From NCBI GenBank assembly GCA_039029935.1, contig JBCCFC010000034.1:1-22981 (forward strand): DNA of 22,981 nucleotides, given 5' to 3'. Position numbers and translations under genes: made by a program. Position 1 is the first letter of the stretch, and each line of letters opens with the position of its first letter. Positions 8,224 to 14,623 of this stretch are shown here, one piece after another. The notes under the pieces were generated by a model, which saw only the letters and a list, made by a program, of their open reading frames with translations, did not search any database and was not told the origin of the DNA. The stretch is from G039029935 sp039029935 (GTDB lineage Bacteria > Chloroflexota > Anaerolineae > Caldilineales > Caldilineaceae).

Positions 8224-9042
8224 ATGACAGTGATGTTAAACCAAGAGTCAAACCAAGAAGAGCAAACCCTCTTTAATCAATTTGCCCCTTTTTATGATCA
8301 TGACTATCGCAATTATGACGAAGATATTGAGGCGATTGTTGATCTGGCAACGGCCTATGGACTGGAGCAAGGGTTGCCTATCTTAGAGCTAGGTTGTGGC
8401 ACAGGGCGTGTATTACAACCGCTGGTTGAGGCCGGATGTACAGTCGTCGGTGTTGATATTAGTCCAGACTTGCTGGCGGTTGCACAGAAGAAATTGGCCG
8501 GGATGCCAGATGCTAAATTTTCATTGATTGAAGATGATATCCGTAGCTTTAATTTGCCACAAAAAAAGTTTGGTCGGTTTGGCTTTGCCTTTTGTACAAG
8601 CAATACATTCTTGCACCTGACAACGAGCGATGATCAGATCAAAATGCTGACTACTGTCCGTAAGCACTTGCGGCAGGGTGGCTATCTGCTGATAGATGTC
8701 TTTAACCCCGACATCCCCCGATTGCTACAGATTGATGGTGTTTATGAGTTGGCCGATCAGTGGGCGGATGAGCGAACGGGTGCAACCGTCTTGAAGTGGG
8801 TGGTGCGTCGATTGGATTTGGCCGAGCAGTTACAGGATACATTGTTTATCTATGAAGAAATTTTTCCGGATGGTACAAGCAAAAAGACGCCATGCCCTTT
8901 CTTAATGCGCTTTTTATGGCGTAGCGAGGCGGAGTTGATGATGAAATTGGCAGGGCTTTCGGTCGAGGCGATTTGGGGTGATTTTGAGGGTGGGGAGTAT
9001 CATAGTGGGAGTGAGCATTTGATTTTGTTGGTGAAGAAGTAA
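8224..9042 (+). CDS. Class I SAM-dependent methyltransferase
   Basis: The Rossmann-fold motif I ILELGCGTGRV lies at residues 53-63, and the acidic end of motif II is in VVGVDIS (residues 74-80). A motif III-like IEDDIRSF and a TSNTFLHL segment follow. The family transfers methyl groups from SAM, and the substrate is unknown. It starts two bases after the FAD oxidoreductase stop, so the two are almost certainly translated from one message and may act in the same pathway. An alternative ATG at 8233 would remove three residues. Confidence 0.9.
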   Translation: MTVMLNQESNQEEQTLFNQFAPFYDHDYRNYDEDIEAIVDLATAYGLEQGLPILELGCGTGRVLQPLVEAGCTVVGVDISPDLLAVAQKKLAGMPDAKFSLIEDDIRSFNLPQKKFGRFGFAFCTSNTFLHLTTSDDQIKMLTTVRKHLRQGGYLLIDVFNPDIPRLLQIDGVYELADQWADERTGATVLKWVVRRLDLAEQLQDTLFIYEEIFPDGTSKKTPCPFLMRFLWRSEAELMMKLAGLSVEAIWGDFEGGEYHSGSEHLILLVKK

Positions 9043-9067
9043 GAACTATGTTTGCAAGGAGGTAACA

Positions 9068-9637
9068 ATGAGTACACAGGCAACGATACAAGAAACGAAT
9101 GCGGAAGCATTTACACGGATTTGGCACTTGTTTGAAAAAACTGATGAGCAAATGAAGGAGACTGATCGGCGGATGAAAGAGAGCGAACGACGGCTTCGCA
9201 AACTTGAAGGACGATATGGTAATGAATGGGGAGATTTAGTTGAAGCACTGGTTGCACCAGGGGCTGTGAAGTTGTTTCGTGAACGTGGTATTGATGTCAC
9301 CAGAAATGCGCGTAACCTGGAGAGCGAGCGAAATGGCGACCACATGGAGCTTGACCTTGTGCTACAAAATGGCGAAGAGATGGTGATTGTTGAGATCAAG
9401 AGCAAGCTAAAGAGCCGTGATGTAGATGACTTTTTAGAAGATTTGTCGAGGCTGTATACATTTTTTCCTGATTATCAGCAGTATAACGTCTTTGGGGCGG
9501 TGGCTGGCTTACACGTAGACAAAAGTGCTGCACGATACGCCTATCGAAAAGGGCTGTTTGTCGTTGCTGTGACAGGCGATGATATGGTTTCGATTTTGAA
9601 TGATGATAAGTTTCGACCACGTGATTTTAGCTCATGA
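9068..9637 (+). CDS. Coiled-coil protein with PD-(D/E)XK nuclease-like domain (DUF3782-like)
   Basis: The 189-aa protein begins with a helical segment (about residues 18-48) rich in Glu, Arg and Lys, in repeats like MKETDRRMKESERRLRKLE, typical of a coiled coil. It is followed by ELDLVL (D96) and VIVEIKSK (E109, K111), the D...ExK core of the PD-(D/E)XK fold. This arrangement matches the DUF3782-type proteins common in cyanobacteria and Chloroflexota, whose function is unknown. A near-perfect AAGGAGGT precedes the ATG by about four bases. Its stop overlaps the next gene's start by four bases (ATGA). Confidence 0.85.
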   Translation: MSTQATIQETNAEAFTRIWHLFEKTDEQMKETDRRMKESERRLRKLEGRYGNEWGDLVEALVAPGAVKLFRERGIDVTRNARNLESERNGDHMELDLVLQNGEEMVIVEIKSKLKSRDVDDFLEDLSRLYTFFPDYQQYNVFGAVAGLHVDKSAARYAYRKGLFVVAVTGDDMVSILNDDKFRPRDFSS

Positions 9638-10539
9638 AAATGCATACAGATGAAGTCGATACAAGCACAGACCTTGTACGCAGGTTGTTGACCGCTCAGT
9701 TTCCAGAATGGTCGAATTTGACACTTAAACGCGTGACATCCACCGGGACCGACAACGCCATCTATCGACTTGGCGATACTATGTCGGTGCGACTCCCACG
9801 TATCCATTGGGCGACTGGGCAGATTGACAAGGAGTTCGAGTGGTTGCCCAAGCTCGCACCGCATTTGCCATTTCAAGTGCCTGTACCGCTGGTGAAGGGA
9901 CAACCCACAGACGAGTATCCCCATCAATGGGCTGTGTATCAGTGGTTGGCCGGTAAGAACTCAGCAGATGCCCACATCAGTGATCTCAATCAGGCAGCTA
10001 TCGACATTGCCCAGTTTTTGACTGCGTTACGCCAAATCGATACAACGGGTGGCCCTTCTGCCAAAAATTATAATATTCGTGGGATGCCGTTGGCCCTGCG
10101 TGATGAGGAGACGCGCAAGGCCATTGCAAAACTTGAGGGTATGATTGACACACAAGCCGCCATCACTGTGTGGGAAGCGGCACTCGACGCACAGCCCCCA
10201 CATCATGAGCCAGTCTGGCTTCACGGCGATTTACTTTCCGGCAATATCCTCATCAATCAGGGTCGAGTTCACGCCATCATCGACTTTGGTGGTCTGGCAG
10301 TGGGCGACCCAACCTGTGACCTCATGATTGCGTGGAGCCTGTTTACCAATGAGAGCCGTGCCGTGTTATGGGATGCACTTGAAGTGGATGAGGCAACGTG
10401 GCTATGTGGGCGTGGTCATGCGCTCTCGCAAGCGGCCATTTTTATTCCGTATTATCTCGAAACCAACCCCATTGGTATGCGCAATGCACGTCGCATGTTA
10501 GACGAAATTCTACTTGATATTCACCATAACTCTGTTTGA
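9634..10539 (+). CDS. Aminoglycoside phosphotransferase-family kinase
   Basis: This 301-aa protein has the APH/choline-kinase fold. The catalytic loop WLHGDLLSGNILI gives H197, D199 and N204, and IIDFGG at 215-220 supplies the metal-binding Asp. A nucleotide-binding N-lobe is suggested by NAIYRLGDTMSVRLPR. Family members phosphorylate small hydroxylated compounds, including some antibiotics. The true substrate here is unknown, and resistance should not be assumed. The start overlaps the stop of the PD-(D/E)XK gene by four bases, so the pair is probably translationally coupled. It is the last gene before the riboflavin leader. Confidence 0.88.
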   Translation: MKMHTDEVDTSTDLVRRLLTAQFPEWSNLTLKRVTSTGTDNAIYRLGDTMSVRLPRIHWATGQIDKEFEWLPKLAPHLPFQVPVPLVKGQPTDEYPHQWAVYQWLAGKNSADAHISDLNQAAIDIAQFLTALRQIDTTGGPSAKNYNIRGMPLALRDEETRKAIAKLEGMIDTQAAITVWEAALDAQPPHHEPVWLHGDLLSGNILINQGRVHAIIDFGGLAVGDPTCDLMIAWSLFTNESRAVLWDALEVDEATWLCGRGHALSQAAIFIPYYLETNPIGMRNARRMLDEILLDIHHNSV

Positions 10540-10651
10540 TAAACACCTTTCCACACCACAATAAGGACGACAGCCAAGAGACTATAGTGAACCACCGGAC
10601 AACGGTACATACACCAAACGCCAACACTTTATGAATCCATTCGTATTTGCG

Positions 10652-10683
10652 ATAACACAATTTTGTGCAAACTGTGTTATACT
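10652..10683 (+). promoter_or_regulatory. Perfect dyad overlapping a possible -10 box ahead of the FMN riboswitch
   Basis: ATAACACA (10652-10659) and TGTGTTAT (10673-10680) are perfect inverted repeats 13 bases apart. The right arm overlaps TATACT (10678-10683), a possible -10 element about 20 bases before the aptamer. No good -35 box is present at 16-18 bases. A second candidate -10, TATAAA, is at 10695-10700. The dyad may be an operator. The rest of 10540-10703 holds nothing I recognise. Confidence 0.4.
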
Positions 10684-10703
10684 CCTGATCATACTATAAA
10701 CAG

Positions 10704-10963
10704 AATCTTCGGGGCATGGTGAGACAGACACATTATCAATCTATTGTTGAATAAAAGAAATGTATCTGTCAATTCCTGACCGACGGTATGATTTGCATTT
10801 ACGCGCCAACACTTAAGCCGAAACCTTTGGGTGGCGTCCTGTGTTGATAAATGAATGACAAATCAAGCCCGTGACCCTTATCCAAGGTTCCCGATTTGAA
10901 CTTGGATAAGGTTGATTTGGTGAGAAGCCAAAGCCGACGGTATAGTCCGGATGGGAGAAGATT
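10704..10963 (+). ncRNA. FMN riboswitch (RFN element)
   Basis: The conserved pieces of the FMN aptamer occur in order. P1 pairs AATCTTC (10704-10710) with GAAGATT (10957-10963). GGGGCATGGTGA follows at 10711-10722, and AATTCCTGACCGACGGTA begins at 10771. AGCCCGTGACCC (10866-10877) comes next, then a P4-type hairpin CTTATCCAAGGTTC/GAACTTGGATAAG (10877-10910). The 3' core GGTTGATTTGGTGA, CCAAAGCCGACGGTATAG and TCCGGATGGGAGAAG completes it. It lies upstream of ribD, ribE and ribBA, the expected targets. Two things are unusual. About 48 nt are inserted in the P2 loop as an extra hairpin (GACAGACAC at 10723-10731 with GTATCTGTC at 10762-10770). The variable stem is also long (GATTTG at 10790 with CAAATC at 10859). 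Confidence 0.95.
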
Positions 10964-11393
10964 GAAGTGGATATTGGGTCATACCAGGTATTTTGTATAC
11001 CTGTGCTTTGAGTTTGGCTGTTTGAAGAAGCTATAGAGAACACAAAGGGTGCAGAGGTTTCCTAGAGGGGAATTTGTGTGAGTCTTTGAATTTTACATTT
11101 TTTCCAACAGCACGAAGTCTGTTATCAATATGTTTAATTGATGATCGGGCAGTTTTTGATTACAAAAGTCTCAGATACACAGTATTATACAAAGTGCTGT
11201 TTTGGGTTCGCTGAAATTATTTGATGTAGTAAACAATACTATAGCGGATTTGGGAAAAAACGGATTCTTTTTCGCGCGGGAATAAAAATCTGTTCCCCTC
11301 CCAAACCTGTTATAGTAGTGTATCATCTAATTTTTGTGCATACCCTCTATTTTGGTATTCACAAAACCCAATCCATTCAACTTTATCTACAAC
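10964..11393 (+). other. Long AT-rich riboflavin leader spacer, no ORF seen
   Basis: This stretch of 430 bases joins the FMN aptamer to the hairpin at ribD. Plus-strand ATGs here hit stops within a few codons. A 7-bp hairpin CAGGTAT/ATACCTG lies about 20 bases after the aptamer, without a T-tract. A GGGAA/TTCCC hairpin sits near 11279-11300, nested in a TTTGGG/CCCAAA pair. I see no clear promoter, although one could hide in the AT-rich part. Confidence 0.6.
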
Positions 11394-11432
11394 AACGCTC
11401 TGGAGATTGTAAAATCTTGAGGGCGTTTTTTT
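11394..11432 (+). terminator. Terminator/ribosome-site-sequestering hairpin abutting the ribD start codon
   Basis: Arms AACGCTCTGGAGATT (11394-11408) and AATCTTGAGGGCGTT (11413-11427) pair over 15 positions with one mismatch and two wobbles. They are followed by seven T residues (11426-11432). The ribD ATG is the very next base. The 3' arm contains GAGGG, the only good Shine-Dalgarno for ribD. The hairpin can therefore stop transcription or block translation, and is the probable expression platform of the FMN riboswitch. Confidence 0.85.
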
Positions 11433-12563
11433 ATGCAAACAGCTGGGCATACACATGAATATTATATGCAGCGGGCACTCTCCTTGGCGCGTCGTGCAGA
11501 GGGGTTGACCAGCCCCAATCCGGCTGTGGGGGCTGTGATTATCAAAGATGGCGTCATCATCGGTGAAGGCTATCATCATCGCGCAGGCCAACCTCATGCT
11601 GAGGTGGAGGCACTGCGGGTGGCGGGTAATGCGGCCAAGGATGCCACGATGTATGTGACCTTGGAGCCATGTAATCATCATGGGCGCACACCAGCCTGTA
11701 CCGAAGCCATCATAAGCGCAGAGATTGCCCGTGTTGTCTATGCCGTAGGCGATCCAAATCCGGTTGTCAACGGCAGCGGGCGGGACCGATTAGTGGCCGC
11801 AGGGATTGATATCCATCAAGGCGTATGTGTTGACCAAGCCATGCATCTCAACCGCTTTTTCTTTCATCACATCCGTACAGGACAACCATACGTTGTCGCC
11901 AAATTCGCCATGAGTTTGGATGGCAAGATTGCCACATATACAGGCCACAGCCAATGGATTACAGGACCCGAAGCACGCCAGAAAGGGCATGAACTGCGCC
12001 ATCAAGTGGATGCCATATTGGTGGGTGCTGGCACGGCGATTGCGGACAATCCGCGTTTAACCACACGACTACCAGAGAATCATAGCTACGACAACATCAG
12101 CCACCCTCTCCGCATTGTCCTTGACAGTCAGGGGCGTGTCCCACTGGATGCACAGCTATTTCAGCCATCACTATCCGGGAAGACACTGGTTGCCACAACA
12201 GACGCCATGTCAACATCACATCGCAATGCGCTACATCAGCAAGGTGTCGAGACAATCATCACAACTACCACAACCAAAATAAAACAAGTTGATCTGGCCG
12301 AATTATTTATGTTCTTAGGCGAGCGGTCGATTCAAAGCGTGATGGTCGAGGGCGGTGGTCAGGTGCTGGGGTCCTGCTTTGCCGCAGGCTTGGTCAATGA
12401 AGTATGGGCATTTGTCGCTCCCACGATTATCGGTGGTGAAAATGCGCCTAGCCCTGTCGGCGGCAGCGGATTTTCCTCATTAACAGACGCCTATCAGTTA
12501 CAAAATACAACCATTGAACAGGTTGGGAAAGATATACTCATCAAAGGCTTTACGACTACTTGA
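11433..12563 (+). CDS. ribD: Bifunctional riboflavin biosynthesis deaminase/reductase
   Basis: RibD deaminates the pyrimidinone product of GTP cyclohydrolase II and then reduces the ribose side chain with NADPH. The N-terminal cytidine-deaminase-like domain has TSPNPAVGAVI, then H55 and E57 in PHAEVEAL, and zinc cysteines C80 and C89 in LEPCNHHGRTPAC. The reductase domain starts near residue 150 with YVVAKFAMSLDGKIAT and includes VEGGGQVLGS. Length (376 aa) is normal. The ATG at 11433 is directly preceded by a T-tract, and GAGGG lies ten bases upstream. It is the first gene of the operon and the target of the FMN riboswitch. Its stop lies in the first unit of a 21-bp triplication. Confidence 0.97.
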   Translation: MQTAGHTHEYYMQRALSLARRAEGLTSPNPAVGAVIIKDGVIIGEGYHHRAGQPHAEVEALRVAGNAAKDATMYVTLEPCNHHGRTPACTEAIISAEIARVVYAVGDPNPVVNGSGRDRLVAAGIDIHQGVCVDQAMHLNRFFFHHIRTGQPYVVAKFAMSLDGKIATYTGHSQWITGPEARQKGHELRHQVDAILVGAGTAIADNPRLTTRLPENHSYDNISHPLRIVLDSQGRVPLDAQLFQPSLSGKTLVATTDAMSTSHRNALHQQGVETIITTTTTKIKQVDLAELFMFLGERSIQSVMVEGGGQVLGSCFAAGLVNEVWAFVAPTIIGGENAPSPVGGSGFSSLTDAYQLQNTTIEQVGKDILIKGFTTT

Positions 12564-12606
12564 GAAGGCTTTACGACTACTTGAGAAGGCTTTACGACTA
12601 CTTGAG
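12544..12606 (+). repeat. Three perfect 21-bp tandem repeats covering the ribD stop codon
   Basis: Units at 12544-12564, 12565-12585 and 12586-12606 are identical and read AAGGCTTTACG... through TTGAG. The period is seven codons, so the ribD frame would meet TGA at 12561, 12582 and 12603. The copies lie in the 118-bp gap before ribE and look like a slippage expansion of the gene's 3' end. Confidence 0.97.
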
Positions 12607-12681
12607 ATTGAATAGGGCTGATAAAGCTGACTCGACTCAGCAAAGCTTAGATAGTCGGATTTACACAGGAATAAGAACAGT

Positions 12682-13344
12682 ATGTTTACAGGAATTGTTG
12701 AAGAAGTGGGTCAGGTTCGGCGGGTTCAGCGGGCTGGGCAGGGCTACGATCTAACCATTGCTGCCAAGGTGGTGCTAGGCGGTACAAAACTGGGCGACAG
12801 CATCTGTGTCAATGGCACATGTCTCACGGTCACCCATTTTGATCACGAATCGTTCACCGTTGGTCTTGCACCAGAAACCCGCGAACGCACCAATCTAGTC
12901 TACTTACGCCAAGGAACAGCGGTGAATCTGGAGCGGTCGCTGACGCCAACATCACGCATGGGTGGGCATTTTGTCCAAGGGCATATTGACGGTGTGGGCA
13001 CAGTGGCGCAGTTTCGACCGGACGAGGATGCGCTTTGGGTGACAATCCAAGTGGACCCAGACTTGATGCGTTACATTGTGCCCAAAGGATTTATCACCTT
13101 AGATGGTGTCAGTCTTACGGTCGTGGATGTCTATGATGACAGCTTCACAGTGTCGCTGATTGCCTATACACAGACCGAAATTATTTTGCCCAGCCAAAAA
13201 GTTGGCTATGAAATCAACGTTGAAGTTGATATTCTGGGGAAGTATGTCGAAAAAATGTTGGCTTCTCATTTGGGAAGTACACCGATAGAAACCAAAAAAC
13301 AAGACATTTCTTGGTCATTTTTGGCTGAGAATGGATACAATTAA
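12682..13344 (+). CDS. ribE: Riboflavin synthase, alpha subunit
   Basis: This enzyme dismutates two molecules of 6,7-dimethyl-8-ribityllumazine to riboflavin. The start MFTGIVEEVGQV is diagnostic. The protein shows the family's two homologous lumazine-binding barrels: the first with SICVNGTCLTV, the second starting near MGGHFVQGHIDGVG and containing ITLDGVSLTV. At 220 aa it is of normal length. It lies second in the operon, 12 bp ahead of ribBA. AGGAATAAG lies 8-16 bases before the ATG, a somewhat distant ribosome site. Lumazine synthase (ribH), which makes its substrate, is not in the window. Confidence 0.97.
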   Translation: MFTGIVEEVGQVRRVQRAGQGYDLTIAAKVVLGGTKLGDSICVNGTCLTVTHFDHESFTVGLAPETRERTNLVYLRQGTAVNLERSLTPTSRMGGHFVQGHIDGVGTVAQFRPDEDALWVTIQVDPDLMRYIVPKGFITLDGVSLTVVDVYDDSFTVSLIAYTQTEIILPSQKVGYEINVEVDILGKYVEKMLASHLGSTPIETKKQDISWSFLAENGYN

Positions 13345-13355
13345 AGGAATACACC

Positions 13356-14585
13356 ATGAAAAAGAAGACATTTGATACAGTTGAATCAGCCTTAGCAGCG
13401 TTGCGAGCGGGCAAACCTATCATTGTTGTTGATGATGAGAATCGTGAAAATGAAGGCGATCTGCTGATTGCGGCAGAATTTGCCACACCAGAGATGATTA
13501 ACTTTATGGCAAAAGAGGCGCGCGGGTTGATCTGCATTACCATGTGTGGTGAAGACTTGGACCGTTTAGGCATTCCGATGATGGTTCCCGCAGGGGGCAA
13601 TACCTCTGGGTTTAGTAGTCCCTTTACCATTTCGGTTGAGGCCAAAAAGGGTGTCAGTACAGGCATCTCAGCAGGCGACCGTGCGCACACGGTTAAGACG
13701 CTGATTGATCCCAACAGCGGCCCCCAGGATATTGCCATGCCGGGGCATATGTTCCCGCTGCGCGCCAACCCACAAGGCGTTCTCGCCCGCCGGGGTCATA
13801 CAGAGGCAGGCATTGATCTCACCACGTTGGCTGGGCTGACACCTGCGTCGGTCATCTGTGAAATTATGAACGAAGATGGTACGATGGCACGTGTACCCGC
13901 TTTGCAGGACTTTGCCCAGAAGCATGGATTAAAGCTGATTTCGATTGAAGCATTGGTCCAATATCGGCTCAAGCTTACACGACATGCGGTGCATCGTGTC
14001 GAGTCTGCCGAGATGCCCACCAAGTATGGCAATTTTACGGTGACAGCCTATCGCGACGCAGCCAAGCGCGAACATCTTGTACTTTCGATGGGCGACCTTC
14101 GCAAGAACCCACCATTGATTCGGCTACACTCTGAGTGTTTGACGGGTGATGTGTTGGGGTCTTTGCGCTGTGACTGTGGTGATCAGTTGGATGCCGCCAT
14201 GCGCCAAATTGCCAAAGTGGGTCATGGTGCGGTGCTATACCTACGTCAAGAGGGGCGTGGGATTGGGCTTGCCAACAAAATTCGTGCCTATGCGTTGCAG
14301 GATCAAGGGCTGGACACGGTTGAGGCCAATATTCATCTGGGCTTTCCACCCGACCTGCGTGATTTTGCCGTTGCCGCCGCCATGCTTCATGATCAAGGTG
14401 TGTCTGCCGTGCGACTGATGACCAACAACCCGCGCAAGATTGCTGACTTGGAAGCCAATCATATTCGTGTGCTGGAACGAATGCCGCACCAGGTAGCGTC
14501 TCATCGTGAGAATCGATTCTACATGAACACAAAGGCAATCAAGATGAATCATATGCTGATGCCAGAGCCGTTGTTGGTGCAGTAA
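13356..14585 (+). CDS. ribBA: Bifunctional 3,4-dihydroxy-2-butanone-4-phosphate synthase/GTP cyclohydrolase II
   Basis: This protein makes both starting materials of riboflavin. The N-terminal half (residues 1 to about 205) is DHBP synthase, with the acidic loop DDENRENEGD and RRGHTEAGIDL. The C-terminal half is GTP cyclohydrolase II, with zinc cysteines C261, C272 and C274 in CLTGDVLGSLRCDCG, and RQEGRGIGL. The 409-aa length is typical. AAAGGAATACACC precedes the ATG, 12 bp after ribE. It is the last gene of the operon and converges on recJ with only 38 bp between stops. Confidence 0.97.
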   Translation: MKKKTFDTVESALAALRAGKPIIVVDDENRENEGDLLIAAEFATPEMINFMAKEARGLICITMCGEDLDRLGIPMMVPAGGNTSGFSSPFTISVEAKKGVSTGISAGDRAHTVKTLIDPNSGPQDIAMPGHMFPLRANPQGVLARRGHTEAGIDLTTLAGLTPASVICEIMNEDGTMARVPALQDFAQKHGLKLISIEALVQYRLKLTRHAVHRVESAEMPTKYGNFTVTAYRDAAKREHLVLSMGDLRKNPPLIRLHSECLTGDVLGSLRCDCGDQLDAAMRQIAKVGHGAVLYLRQEGRGIGLANKIRAYALQDQGLDTVEANIHLGFPPDLRDFAVAAAMLHDQGVSAVRLMTNNPRKIADLEANHIRVLERMPHQVASHRENRFYMNTKAIKMNHMLMPEPLLVQ

Positions 14586-14586
14586 G

Positions 14587-14613
14587 ATGACTTTCAGAAA
14601 TGAATAAGGTCAT
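14587..14613. terminator. Weak hairpin between convergent ribBA and recJ
   Basis: ATGACTTT (14587-14594) can pair with AAGGTCAT (14606-14613), with one wobble and an 11-base loop. It fills the short gap between the two stops and could act in both directions, but the T-tract is poor. Confidence 0.35.
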
Positions 14614-14623
14614 TCAATCCTCG

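Noticed and set aside
9634..10539. Antibiotic-resistance gene
   Set aside because: The APH fold is clear, but the family has many other substrates and no resistance or mobile context is present.
10813..11043. 76-aa minus-strand frame
   Set aside because: It is antisense to the FMN aptamer, whose conserved core explains the sequence.
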